A stretch of 64,000 nucleotides of DNA, taken from Anisus vortex. Lineage: Eukaryota > Mollusca > Gastropoda > Planorbidae. Of this stretch, positions 1 to 11,431 are shown piece by piece. Under the pieces are notes generated by a model. The model saw nothing but the letters and a program-made list of their open reading frames with translations. It was not told the DNA's origin and did not search any database. Position 1 is the stretch's first letter, and each line of letters opens with the position of its first letter. Location: positions 1,935,501 through 1,999,500 of the forward strand of contig OX421503.1 of the NCBI GenBank assembly GCA_949126835.1, in the 5' to 3' direction. Made by a program: the position numbers and the translations under genes.

Positions 1-413
1 ATTGCCTTTATGTGGGGATCACCCTCGTGCCATTGAAAATCGCTCTGCGTGTCAAGTGTGTGACGTGCGCGTTCTTTATATGATCTAGAAAATGACTGCA
101 ATAAATTGCACAACTTTAAATAGCATGAAATAAAAACTCTGTTGTTTTATAACTAAAATTTAAAATTGTTGAAACATATCAACAAGGACTTTAGGCCCTT
201 TATATTTACAAAATAAAGAACATATTATTTTAAGACTGGTACAAATTTAATGTTATGAAAACACTGAAATAGTTTAATAGTTTAATGAAGCAGCTAGATA
301 ACCTTTTTTTAATCATTGAGTTAAGTTATTTTATTTAACTATCATAATTATTTTGCACACAAATAAAGTTGTACACAGTGACAAAAAATTGTTCTCTCCA
401 AAATAATCTTTAG
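1..413 (+). other. Intron 1 (3' part) of the first beta-grasp paralogue
   Basis: No coding sequence was found here. By comparison with the two complete paralogues, whose 22-nt first exon lies 1.1-1.5 kb upstream of exon 2, this stretch is the downstream end of intron 1 and the first exon is off the window. No ATG followed by a GTAAG donor in the expected phase is visible. It ends with a plausible acceptor (AATCTTTAG) at 405-413. Confidence 0.5.
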
Positions 414-2623
414 AATCTAATCCTGGGAATGACTATGATATGCAAATTATATTGCCTTATGGCTCGGTTGTACAGAAACCTATACAGGCAGTTGACATAG
501 ATGGAGATGACCTCACTGTTAAGCAGGTATTTAAAAAATTCCATAATTTATATTTTTGAAGTGATTGATATCCTATCTTATTTTCGTTCTACCACAGAAT
601 ATAATTAGATGGAACGCTTGCTTTAATATTTCTGCTGGGTCAGCTGCGACCTCTAATTAACCTCTAATTAATAGAAAAACTGCCAATGCTCTTGCTGTTG
701 CTATAATACAATCAAGACTGGACTATTGTAACAGCTGCCTGTGGGGGTTTCCCAGAACCAGCTGGAAAGACTTCATAAAGTTCAAAATACTGCAGCACGC
801 ATTGTGTCACGAGTAAAGAAGCATGACCATATCACCCCAGTTAGTTCTCAAAAAGAGCTCCACTGGCTCCCTGTGACGAAGCGCATCGATCACAAGATTA
901 TATCCCTTGCCTAAGGATGCGTGGAAGGCACTGCACCTGCCTATCTCAAAGAGCTAATATTAAAAAGCATGTGCCATTAAAGATGCTGCGGTCATCAACA
1001 CAGTCTCTCCTGAGAATTCCATGTTTGGATGGTTACAGGAAAAAGACCCTTGGTGTGCGCTCGTTTGAATCTGTGGCGCCTTCACTGTGGAACAGCATAC
1101 CCCAGACACTAACAAACTTTGCGACATAACAGTCTTTCAAGAAGAATTTAAAGACATTTCTTTTCTACTAAGTTGATCAATGACACCTCCATCGGCAAAA
1201 CAAATTGTTTAAAACTATTTTATTTTAGAATGTTATTGTCGTTTCGTTTTTATAAGCGCGCTGAGCATGCTTTCCATTAGCATGGAGTGAGGCGCTATAT
1301 AAGTGACCAATTATTATTATTTATTTTCGAAATTCCCGATTCCATTTTGTATTGTACATTTCTGTTTCATTTAATCGTTATGATTTTCTCAATGAAAAAT
1401 GAATCTTAAAATCGAAAGTTGTATACAGCGGAAACATTTGGGCAAACGTAGGAAAGTAATAGTGATTTAAGACAGCTTTATTTGATGCGCACTGAAAGAA
1501 AGACGATACGAATAAGATAAGAATGGGCATTTCTTATAGCGCTTCTATCCATGCTATTAAATTAGCATGCTCAGTGCTTTCTTGGTATGATTTGCAATGG
1601 CAGATGTATTAGCCAAAGAGAAAAGTTCTTTTAAAAAGATTCTCTTGTCCCAATTCTCTCAGTGACTGAGATAAACTGTTCCATAGAGATGGCGCAACTG
1701 ACACTAACGAGCAAACTGCCAGGTACATATAAAAAAGAACATACAAGCTTTAAAAATAGAGCAAGCGATGCATCTTATTATAGTCTTTGGTTCTACACAG
1801 AAGAGTATTGCTCACAACGCATACCTGCAGTTTGAATCCAGTCTTGCATTTTGATGAGTGTTTGAAATGATGTTAAGTTATTGGTCTACCTGGTTTTGTT
1901 CTGGCTATGCGTTCTATAACCGAACGCCATTTAAGAACAAACTGCAGTACTTATAGGCCAATATATGCATTTCTTCTTGTATATGGAATAGGCCTAAGGA
2001 AAATGTTTCCATCTTTATGTCTATCAGAGCGTTGTAAGCAAATTGTTGTTCTGTTTCATTTCAAAGTTAGAATTTAATGCGAAGTTTCGGATCTCAGACA
2101 TAATAATTACCTATCTTGAAGAAATGTCTGTAAACTTTAACTTTAAGTCAAATTATTTGTTAAAATTAGCGTGGACAATTTTGTTTAGTCATTTAGTTTA
2201 CTTGCAATTCCATTTTTCTTCTTTTTGCCATTCATATAGGCCCTAACAACTTTAACATATAGCATTTCACCCAAATATAAAAAAAAATATGATAAAATTC
2301 TCAGTAACTCAACATAATTGTTTACTTTTGAATTAGTGAAATGCAAACGTATTTTATTGAGAAAAAAAACCACTTTAATATTGTTGAACATTTATGTAAA
2401 ACTTGTGGTTTTTATAACCTTAACACTTTTGTTTTATCTGGTGTAGTCAAAGGCAAAACTTATAGAAGAGTTACTCTTGGGAGACATTGACCCCAATACT
2501 GTGAGCTTGGTACTAAAGAAAGGAAATGATGAGATCGTCATGAACAATGATGCAAAGACTGTGGATTATAGTCATTATTTTATAGACCACTACTTATTGG
2601 AGATCAAAATAGACCAGTATTAA
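414..2623 (+). CDS. Small ubiquitin-like (beta-grasp) protein, paralogue 1, 5' partial
   Basis: Two exons are visible: 414-526 (113 nt, entering with two bases of a split codon) and 2447-2623 (177 nt, ending in TAA). The intron 527-2446 has GT-AG ends and is phase 0. The domain reads as a beta hairpin (MQIILPYG, then [10 protein letters not shown]), a helix (SKAKLIEELLLGDI), strands ([14 protein letters not shown]) and a last strand (YLLEIKI), the order expected for a ubiquitin-like beta-grasp fold. The protein stops at KIDQY with no diglycine, so conjugation is not expected. It is a tandem copy of the gene at 7602-10155: exon 2 has the same length, a 62-nt run of exon 3 is identical, and the 3' flank is shared. 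The first coding exon is probably upstream of the window. Function is unknown; the fold call is inference from pattern, and an RA or PB1-like fold is an alternative. Confidence 0.7.
688..1320 (+). mobile_element. CR1/L2-like LINE 3' end, degenerate, in intron 2 of paralogue 1
   Basis: Translation in shifting frames gives the C-terminus of a non-LTR reverse transcriptase: RLDYCNSCLWG near 717, then at 917-1129 an open stretch ending RSFESVAPSLWNSIPQTLTN. The conserved LDYCNSLL, RSF and APxLWNSLP motifs are typical of CR1/L2/Jockey-like C-termini. Frame breaks lie between them. It ends in a 3' UTR with a hairpin-like GAGCATGC motif, GGCGCTATATAAGTGACC and an ATT-rich tail at 1309-1320. It is 5' truncated and inactive. 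Confidence 0.75.
1532..1712 (-). mobile_element. LINE 3' fragment, minus strand
   Basis: The reverse complement reads VAPSLWNSLSQSLREL, followed by a 3' tail containing GAGCATGCTAA, GCATGGATAG and AGCGCTATAAG. It is a second CR1/L2-like 3' end in the same intron, opposite to the copy at 688-1320. No microsatellite tail is kept. Confidence 0.6.
1795..2050 (+). repeat. Dispersed repeat family E, intron copy shared with 9325
   Basis: Contains GTCTTGCATTTTGATGAGTG and GATGTTAAGTTATTGGT, words shared with 9325-9560, 44205-44790, 49612-49800, 54035-54140, 55545-55760 and others. The copies here and at 9325 sit at the same place in intron 2 of the two paralogues, so this one predates that gene duplication. 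Confidence 0.55.
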
Positions 2624-3480
2624 TACCATAGGTGACTAGTTGATAATGTACCCAATAGTTATACTTTATCATAACAGGATGATTATTATATATTTTGGTA
2701 CTTTCCTGTATTCATTATAAGATTAATAATATAATTATTGTATTTATGTTTATTAATAGTACCAAACATATTTAACTATATCTAGGATCCTGATGTCCTA
2801 CTGCAACCTAAATTGTGTTAAAACTTGAAGTCATTGTTAAAACTCATTCTTAAATAAACATTAACTAAATAAAATATGACCTTGCACACAGTGGGGTTAG
2901 TAACCACTGTTGAAAATATCATTAAAAATTGACACAATAAAATGTTGAACACTTGTTGATTATTGTTGTTGTTTTTTTCTTCATCGGGTAGATTTATAAA
3001 AAAACATTGAAGCATTTTAAAAATGCATTTTAGATAAAAAGAAAAGTAGCTGAAAAAAAATAGCGCACTAAAGTTAATATTAAGTTGTACAAAACATATC
3101 AACCCCTTTTTTTCTGTTTAGCCACTGGTGTTGATAGATCAGATTTTTTAAAAGTTGCATATCGTCACACTCAAGAAGTATTCCTTAATTATGGCAACAT
3201 AAAGTTTTGTAATTAGAGACTTGACCTCAGTAGATTGTTCCAATACACTGTTGCCTTTTAATGTTATTTTCATTAAATTCAAGTATATCTCTGATCTAAT
3301 TGTTGTGTTATTTCTTATTATGTAGCTTCGTTCATCTTTTACACTACAGCAACAATCAAAAAGAAAGAAAAATCATAGAAAAAACCTGTAGTGTTCATGT
3401 GTAAACAATACTTAATTGTCATAACTGGAATCTGCTTCCCATCCAGCTCAGGCAGACAAGTTCTATCATTCTTTTTAAAA
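2624..3480 (+). repeat. 3' flank of paralogue 1, duplicated at 10156-10870
   Basis: No gene. Nearly collinear with 10156-10870, including ACCCAATAGTTATACTTTAT, AACAGGATGATTAT and CATCCAGCTCAGGCAGACAA at the far end. The homology marks the right part of the tandem duplication that produced paralogues 1 and 2. Confidence 0.75.
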
Positions 3481-3579
3481 ATAACTTATAATTACATTAT
3501 CTCAGGATTTACCTAAATAGGGTATATATAATTAAAACAAAAAGAAGAAACATAATATCATACATATAAATCTAATAAA

Positions 3580-3840
3580 TATATTCTACTAGCCTATTAT
3601 ATAGTTCAGTGATTGGAATACCCGATTTTTATAATGTGCTTACGTTATACTTGTTCTATTAATGTCACAAGAGCATAAAATTCCCATTACATGCAAAGAC
3701 AGTAGGCCCAGCATACACAAGACAAGACGGTCGGGTATACACACGATTTTTACTGCCTTCATTCATTTAGAATTCATTTATCGACCAGGTAAATAGTATC
3801 TAGCCTATTAATATTATGGTTAAAAGTTTAGTGTTAACTT
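3580..3840 (+). repeat. 5' flank of paralogue 2, duplicated at 40258-40480
   Basis: Shares TATAGTTCAGTGATTGGAAT and the following GGTTCTATTAAT-type block with 40268-40450 upstream of paralogue 3. It marks duplicated 5' regulatory sequence. No promoter element can be named from sequence alone. Confidence 0.65.
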
Positions 3841-4496
3841 TGTGTTTATAAGCTTATAGGATATATGTATTATATGCAGGGTCGGCTCTAGGGTTTTTGG
3901 CGCCCTAGGCGAAAACAAATTTTGCGCCCTCATTGAAGTGCATATGGAGAGGTCTGGGGTCTGTCGGGTATGGAACTTCGGAAATGTGTTATTGTTAATA
4001 ATTGTTCTAACAAAGAATTTTATTTTATAACCTTTGATTAATGACTGGGATAAGTAAATAAAACAGTTGAATGAAAAGTAACAATGGCTTTGCAATTAGT
4101 CTTTTATTTGGATGAGTTATAGATTAATAATTAGAAATCATAAATTATTACATAGCACACAGTTTCACATTAAGTATACCGTTTATGGGTTTTATAATTG
4201 CATTATGTACAGTTCTTTTATTAACAAACAGAAACTCACAGTTAGATTACAGATAGTTTTTCTGTTTTTATAACACTTAAAAAATATACAAAGACTACTT
4301 GTGGGGGGCCTCTGTTCCAATGGAACATGTGGAACATGCCTAAATACGCCACTGACTATAACGGTACTAAAATAAAAATTCAAAAAAACCTGTGTAGTCG
4401 ACTCTAATGTCTCTAATTCTCTAAAATATAAAGAAAAAGTATGTCAGCTATAGTCTCTCGATTCAATAGGCCTACATGTCAAGTCGTAGACGGTCG
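3841..4496 (+). other. Gene-free spacer with old repeat scraps
   Basis: No gene. 3880-3970 has CTCTAGGGTTTTTGGCGCCC, a form common at ends of degraded DNA transposons. 4290-4350 is a GGGGGGCCTCTG-rich block. Neither boundary nor target duplication could be seen. Confidence 0.35.
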
Positions 4497-4693
4497 TTTG
4501 TGGTCCAGCTGTTAGTTCACCGGACTGTCAACCGACTATTCGCGGGTTCTATCCCTGCCGCCGATCTATCCCAGCCACCGATCTATCCCTGCCGCCGATC
4601 GATCCCTGCCAGCGATCAATCCCTGCCGCCCTGCTGAAGTTTTGGGTCTAGTGGAAGAGATAATCTTCTTTCTAGAAGGAACGTCTGTAAAGT
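4497..4693 (+). mobile_element. SINE family B copy
   Basis: tRNA-like head with A-box-like GGTCCAGCTGTTAGTTCACC and B-box GGGTTCTATCCCTGCC, then GAAGTTTTGGGTCTAGTGG and the tail CTAGAAGGAACGTCTGTAAA. Internally, a CCGATCTATCCCTGCC-type unit is tandemly expanded about four times between the head and body. Five other copies occur in the window. Confidence 0.75.
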
Positions 4694-4991
4694 ATACGTC
4701 ATGTATAACTAATTCACTTATATAATTTTTCTATTATATAGTCGTGATTCATACAATCACCATGTCTTCATCAGTCACTTTACTTTATGACTCTAAAATA
4801 AACCTATAAATAGCCCGTGGAAAACCTCTATTTTGTCGGCTTTCGGGAAGTGTAGATCCTAAGTAATATAGCATATCATGAATCATGACCTGAGATTGAG
4901 ATAGATGAAGTTTTATGAATCAGATAAAACGTTTAAACCTGTTTCTGTCATTAAAAATTAAAATAACTGGAAAACCAATATCATATGAAAT

Positions 4992-5715
4992 ATATACTCC
5001 ATATCTATCTATCTAATCTATCTATCTATCCATCTATCTATCAATCTATCCGTCTCTCTGACTGTCAATCTGACAATCTGTCTATCTGTCTATCTGTCTA
5101 TCTGTCTATCTGCCTCTCTGTCTATCTGTCTATCTGTCTATCTGTCTATCTGTCTATCTGTCTATCTGTCTATCTGTCTATCTGTCTATCTGTCTATCTG
5201 TCTATCTGTCTATCTGTCTATCTGTCTATCTGTCTATCTGTCTATCTGTCTATCTGTCTGTCTGTCTGTCTATCTGTCTATCCGTCTATCTGTCTATCCG
5301 TTTATCCGTCTATCCGTCTATCTGTCTATCTGTCTATCTGTCTATCTGTCTATCTGTCTATCTGTCTATCTGTCTATCTGTCTATCTGTCTATCTGTCTA
5401 TCTGTCTATCTGTCTATCTGTCTGTCTGTCTGTCTATCTGTCTATCCGTCTATCTGTCTATCCGTTTATCCGCCTATCCGTCTATCTGTCTATCTTTCTA
5501 TCTGTCTATCTGTCTATCTGTCTATCTGTCTATCTGTCTATCTGTCTATCTGTCTATCTGTCTATCTGTCTATCTGTCTATCTGTCTATCTGTCTATCTG
5601 TATATCTGTCTATCTGTCTATCTGTCTATCTGTCTATCTGTCTATCTGTCTATCTGTCTATCTGTCTATCTGTCTATCTGTCTATCTGTCTATCTGTCTA
5701 TCTGTCTATCTGTGT
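4992..5715 (+). repeat. Tetranucleotide array, (CTGT/CTAT)n, about 0.7 kb
   Basis: An alternating CTGTCTAT array with a few CCGT, CTGC and other variants. Higher-order structure is visible: a CTGTCTGTCTGTC block followed by TATCCGT variants recurs about 160-170 bp apart (near 5260 and 5420). It is open in one frame only because the unit has no stop codon in that frame. It is not a gene. Confidence 0.95.
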
Positions 5716-5784
5716 GTTTTTGTACGGGGGGGGGGAGAGAGCCAATCAGAAAGGCAGATATATATATTATATGTTTTACTAGGA

Positions 5785-7430
5785 CAGTGATGGCGAACCT
5801 TTTTGAGGCCGCGTGCCCAAAGTACAATACAAGACCAACTTATTTCTTTCAACGTGCCAACACAGCAATTAAAACCAAATACTGAGGTTTTACTTTTAAA
5901 AACAACAGCTCATACAGTTGTCCTAACTAATTAACATCTTTTGTAAAAAAAAAGAATGACAATAACAGATATTTAAATGATATCAACAGTCTTATAAATA
6001 AATAAAAAACATGAACTGTAGTAAATGAACAAATTTATTATAAATATAATACAATTACCGTACAATTACTGTACAGTTATTTCAGTTAATTGTATGCACT
6101 TTGCCTAGTTAATGTGATTTTTGCTGTTGTGTGCATGCTGATATTTTGTCCAGCCTTGGCTCATACCCCATAACTTTAAGAACGACATATGCAGCACTCA
6201 GGTCATCTGCCAGTCTGTTTCTGGTATTAGATTTGATATAATTTAAAGTTGAAAACTGCTGCTCAAAAGCATAAGATGATCCAAACAAAGTAAGAAGTGC
6301 AATGCCAAGTGCTTTCATCGACTTGAAATTATTTGGCAGAGAATTCCACACTTTAAGGATTTCATCATCAGAGCTACCAACTGTGCTGTCCTTTGCCATC
6401 CTTTCACAATCTATCTGCTCAAGTGTTACACGCAGATAATATAATTTATTTTTTCAGATAGAGCTTTCTTGAAATTCCAATAGCTCCATTTCCAGATTTC
6501 CTAAATCTAACCACAATTAGCAGGAAAGATCAAGTTCTGCAAATTTGGCTTTACCCGTGGAAGTAAGAAAACAGAGGGTTGTCTCCATCTTACAGAACTG
6601 TACAAATCTATTACTGAAATTCTCCTTTGCAGCTGCTACAATGCTAGATCATTCCTTGTAGATTTCCTGATGGCTTGAAGGATTGTCGGTAAATGTTATA
6701 CAATTTTGTAAATGCATTTTTACAGTTGGAAAATATTTCAGCTGCCCACTTTGTAGGGCTCTTTCAAAAACCTGCAGTTTTCTTTAAAATGTTCTGATAT
6801 CACAAACATTATTTCTGCTGTTTTTTCTGAACCTTGCAATTTTTATTCCGTTCATTGAAGTGTGCTGTAAAATCTGTAAAAAATATGAGGTTGATAAGGC
6901 AGACCATATCAGTGGGCTGTGGATAATCCTGCCCCTTTTGAATAATAAAAAGACTTATTTCATCGCATGCTACAAATCTCTCCAATACTCGTCCTCTGCC
7001 CAGCCACCTGACATTATTGTACATGAGTAAAGTATTATATTGCACCTTGACCTCACCAAGAAGTGCGTGAAACTGTCGATAAGTAAGAGCACAAGCCATG
7101 ACGTAATTGACAATTTTTGTGACATCTTTAAGGATATCATCTAATTTCTTGCTGCTATCCCTGGCACAAAGAGTTTCTTAGTGTATAATACAGTGACACT
7201 GAACGATTGGGTGTTTTGCTTTTTTAACAAAGAACTGTATGAAACCAGATGTGTCCCCCACCATGCAAGGTGCCCCGTCACTAGTAACTGAAACAACTTT
7301 TTCTGGCCCACCCCATCCCTAGCGGTGTGATCATAACTAAGGTGTTCCATTTTTGGAAAATGCTCGCGTGCCCAAAGAAATGTCTCTGCGTGCCAGCTGT
7401 GGCACGCGTGCCATAGGTTCGCCATCGCTG
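5785..7430 (-). mobile_element. hAT DNA transposon, complete ends, decayed
   Basis: Starts CAGTGATGGCGAACCT at 5785. Its right end at 7430 is the reverse complement of CAGCGATGGCGAACCT, so the terminal inverted repeat is 16 bp with one mismatch. Flanks are TACTAGGA (5777-5784) and TATTAGGA (7431-7438), an 8-bp target duplication with one mismatch, as expected for hAT. Interior minus-strand frames encode a broken hAT transposase. The element lies between the 5' flank and exon 1 of paralogue 2 and is absent near paralogue 3. Confidence 0.85.
6109..7425 (-). pseudogene. Broken hAT transposase (ZBED5/GTF2IRD2-like type)
   Basis: Three minus-strand pieces survive. 7425-7141 is N-terminal of the others and poorly recognisable. 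7099-6809 reads TYRQFHALLGEVKVQYNTLL, then VRWLGRGRVLERF, a motif of hAT transposases related to GTF2IRD2/ZBED-type proteins. 6399-6109 reads FGSSYAFEQQFSTLNYIKSN, then TRNRL, the conserved part of the hAT C-terminal dimerisation region. The pieces are out of frame with one another and 6400-6800 holds frameshifted coding remnants. The gene is dead; no BED finger was found. Confidence 0.75.
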
Positions 7431-7601
7431 TATTAGGACTATGGACTATTGGTTTATCTTTAAATCTAACCTTTATTTTTTTCTGGCTACATGGTCATAG
7501 CTAAAATTGCAAGTCAAATTAAGAAATAGTTGATACAGCCTATTTCTATAAATTTTATTTTAGTTTTAAAAACAGAAAGTTCTAAAAAGCAAAACTTGAA
7601 A

Positions 7602-8620
7602 ATGGATAAAAGGCCTATTCAGGGTAAGCTTAAAGTAATTATCACCATAATTAAACTGTTTTATTAATTAATTATAAATATTTTGTTGCATGCATACATA
7701 ACAGTCTCTACGTGGTGTAATAATTAGGGCTAAAATATATCAAGACCACACGAAAAAAACAGAAGAGTCACACACGAGAAAAACAGAAGAGTAAATCTTT
7801 TGTAGTTTAGAGTTATTCCACTTTTAACAAATGCCTCTTTTTCTAAAATATAAGCTTATGGTTGTTTTTTTCTTCTCTAATTTTTCTTTAGTTATTTCTG
7901 TTTTTTTGTTATTTGAAAAGTAGTTTGGCACATACTTTACATATGACTATATATTTGACTGGGATCGTAATTAAAGTTTTTTTTTTAACAAAATGTGACT
8001 CTGCCCTATTTTTTCTGTTTGGTCTTCATATGCATTTGTAGAAACATACAAATGTCTGGAAATTGACAAAACAGGCATGAAAAAAAAAGTGTTTTTTTAA
8101 GTGAAACCTATGTATACATTGTTCAGTTAAGAAGTCGTTAATAAAAAACTCCTATCATGTTTATTTCTTAAATAAGTACTTAAAAACATCTACTAAGTTT
8201 CTTTTCTTTGGACTATCTATATTGTCTGTTAGTTAAAATAAAACTGTACATTAAACAAATGCAGGTGAAAATTGGTTTGGGAATTATTTTTTTTAACTTT
8301 AAATTGTACAATGATTTTAAGAGTATAGGACTTTTATCTTAATGCAACTAGTCTATGGTAAAGATGGATGGCAAGGCATCCCAGACAGAAGTATAACTAT
8401 ACCTGAAATTTCAAACTTTAATTATAAACAAACTGTTAATATTATATTTGAATGTGGGAAGTTAGAGGGGGGGGGGGGGGGAAACGATCTTAAAATTTCA
8501 TTCTAATCAGGGAAATTTTTCTTAGTATTTGTTTAGACAAGTAGACTATAACCATGCAGTGTTCACTGATTTATTTTAGTAGCAAGTCTTCTTATCAACA
8601 GATGATAGGTCTCTATCTAC

Positions 8621-8680
<60 letters not shown>

Positions 8681-8705
8681 ATCTATCTATCTATCTATCT
8701 ATCTG

Positions 8706-8800
<95 letters not shown>

Positions 8801-10155
8801 AAATATATCTATTATAAACTAATCACTTCTGCATAATAAATCTTATAACAACTAAATGATCCATAAAATTTATTTTACTTTAAACAACTTGATATACCGG
8901 TACTTAACTATTACTTTATAAGGCAATATACTTAAATGTCTTGCTCTTTAACACCTGTGCATACGTTCTTTCAATATGACCTACCAAACTTTTTTTTTCG
9001 AATATCTTCCTAGATGATTCTTAGTGATATGATTACATAATTTTTTGTTTACTTGCTTATTAAGTAGTTTTATTTACCAGTTGAAAATGTGATTTTGTAC
9101 ATAATAAAACCTATTTTTTTTCCAAAATATTATTTAGAAGCATCAACTGGGAATGAACAAGAAGTATACATTCTAACGCCTTATGGAGGAGTTGTATTAA
9201 AACAAATACCGATAGTTGACATCGATGGAGATGATCTAACTGTTAATCAGGTATTTAAAAACCTCCATAATTTATATCTTTGATTTGATTGATATCTTGT
9301 CTTATAATATACTAAAGAACGCTCGTTCTACACAAAAGATTATTGCTCACTAAGAATAGATGGTCTTTGAGTTTAGTCTTGCATTTTGATGAGTGTTTTA
9401 AATGATGTTAAGTTATTGGTTTACCTGGTTTGTTCTGGCTACGCGTCCCATGACTGAACGCCATTTGGGAATAAAGAGTACATATATATAATATGCATTT
9501 CTTTTTGCATATGGAATAAGGAACATGCTTGTTTTTTATCGTTATGTCTATCTGGGCATTGTACAAAATTGTTAATGTGTTTTTTTTTTAATTCAAAGTT
9601 ATAATTTAATGCAGGAGTTTTGGCTCTCAGACGTAATAAGACGTAATATCTAGAAGAAATGTCTGTAAACTTTAACTTTAAGTCAAATTATTATTTTTTT
9701 TAATTAGCTTTGACATTTTTGTTTAGACTTTAGTCATTTAGTTTAGTTTACTTGCAATTATTTATTTTTTCTTTTTGCCATCCCAATAACAACTTCAACA
9801 TTAAATTTTTATGATTTCACCCAAATATAAAACAAAACATTTCAGTAACTCAACAAGATTGTTTACTTTTGAATGAGTGAAATGAAAACGTATTTATTGA
9901 GGAAAAAAACTTTAATATTGTTGAAAATTTTTGTTAAATTTGTTGTTTATAAGTTTAATTATTTTGTTTTATCTATTGTAGTCAAAGACACAACTTATAG
10001 AAGATTTTTTATTGGGAAACATTGACCCCAATACTGTGAGTCTGGTACTAAAGAAAGGAAATGATGAGATCGTCATGAACAATGATGCAAAGACTGTGGA
10101 TTATGTTCATTATATTACAGACCAATACTTACTGGAGATCAAAATAAACCAGTAG
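7602..10155 (+). CDS. Small ubiquitin-like (beta-grasp) protein, paralogue 2, complete
   Basis: Three exons: 7602-7623 (ATG, seven codons MDKRPIQ plus one base, donor GTAAGC), 9138-9250 (113 nt) and 9982-10155 (174 nt, TAG). Introns are GT-AG, phase 1 then phase 0. The product is 102 residues: a short charged leader, first strand EVYILTPYG, second strand [13 protein letters not shown], helix [14 protein letters not shown], then [14 protein letters not shown] and final strand QYLLEIKI. This matches a single beta-grasp domain in length and strand order, but there is no C-terminal GG. The ATG has A at -3. The start and both phases agree exactly with paralogue 3, which strongly supports the model. 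Intron 1 holds a CTAT array. Function is unknown; an adaptor or interaction domain is the only reasonable inference. Confidence 0.78.
8590..8800 (+). repeat. (CTAT)n microsatellite in intron 1 of paralogue 2
   Basis: Nearly pure CTAT repeat with single CTGT and ATAT interruptions. The apparent reading frame here is an artefact of the repeat. Confidence 0.95.
9325..9560 (+). repeat. Dispersed repeat family E, intron 2 copy of paralogue 2
   Basis: GATTATTGCTCAC, GTCTTGCATTTTGATGAGTG and TTATTGGTTTACCTGGTTTG match family E and the equivalent intron copy at 1795-2050. Confidence 0.55.
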
Positions 10156-10870
10156 TTAAAAGGTGATTAGTATGTACCCAATAGTTATACTTTATCATAA
10201 CAGGATGATTATAATATAATTTAGTACTTTCCTGTATTCATTTTAAGATCAATAATATCATTTTTGTATGTATGTTTATTAATAGTGCCAAACATACTTA
10301 ACTATATCTATTATCCTGATGTCCCACTGCAACCTAAATTTTGTTAAAACTTACAAGTCATTGTTAAAACTTATTCTTTAATACGATCAACTAAAAAAAT
10401 ATTCTATCTAACTTGCATTCAGTGGGACTATCAACAACTGTTTAACTTGCAATCAATTATTTACAAAGTAAAAGTTTCAATAATTGTTTATAATTGTTGT
10501 TATTGTTTTTTTTTCATTGAGTGGATTAATACAAAACCTTGAGGAATTTTAAAAATTCATTTTATATAATAAGGAAAGAGGCAGAAAAAAAAAGTTAAAA
10601 TAGCGAACTAAAGTAAATACTGGTTTACACGATAATGCCTTTTAGTGGTATTTCATTAAATTCGAGTATATCTCTGATACAAGTATTGTGTCGTTTCTTA
10701 TTATATGTAGCTCTGTTGATCTTTTACACTACAGCAACAACCGAAAAGAAAGAAAGATCACAGAAAAAGCCTGTAGTGTAATTCATGTGTAAACAATGTT
10801 TTAATTATCATAACTGGAATCTGCTTCCCATCCAGCTCAGGCAGACAAGTTATAGAATTCCTTTTATAAA
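10156..10870 (+). repeat. 3' flank of paralogue 2, duplicate of 2624-3480
   Basis: Collinear copy of the 3' flank of paralogue 1, ending with CATCCAGCTCAGGCAGACAA. No gene. Confidence 0.75.
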
Positions 10871-11429
10871 GAACTTAAAAACACATTGTTTCATGATTTA
10901 CCTTTGTTAAACATTGTGAAATCCCTATTATTTAACATTTATATTTAAGTCGGTAAATAGGCTACCGTACAACATTTATTTCCCCTGTCTTTTTTTTTAA
11001 ATATCATTTACTCTACATCCTTTGATGTAATAAAATACTTTAAACAAAATATAATCTACTTATTTAGCACAGAGATATATATCAGGGTTTTTGCATAAAA
11101 ATAAAGCTCTATGCATGTTTTTGTTGCTATAATTTTTCACAACATTCAAACTTTACAGTAACTAAAAAATTTACCTTTTTTTCTCTTCTATAAATTTAAC
11201 TTCATTTCTGCATACATCTTCTTTTCCTTAATACACTGGTCTGCTTCCTGCTCCACAATTTTTATAAATTAAATGTGTTATCATTTTACTTAAAGTGAGA
11301 CTTAAACAAATTAAACAAATTATTTAATAACGTTGTGAGATAAAAACTCTTTTTTTTCTCGACATGCAAGGATTAATTTATTAAAACTCTTTTTCCAAGT
11401 AGAAAGACATCGTGACTGAGAAGTGTATT
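10871..11429 (+). other. AT-rich spacer, nothing recognised
   Basis: No coding exon, transposon end or tandem repeat was found. Homology with the flank of paralogue 1 fades near 10870. Confidence 0.5.
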
Positions 11430-11431
11430 AT

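Noticed and set aside
4985..5782. 265-codon open frame of ICLSVYLS-type repeats
   Set aside because: It is the translation of a CTGT/CTAT tetranucleotide array with no stop in that frame; no codon bias or flanking exon structure.
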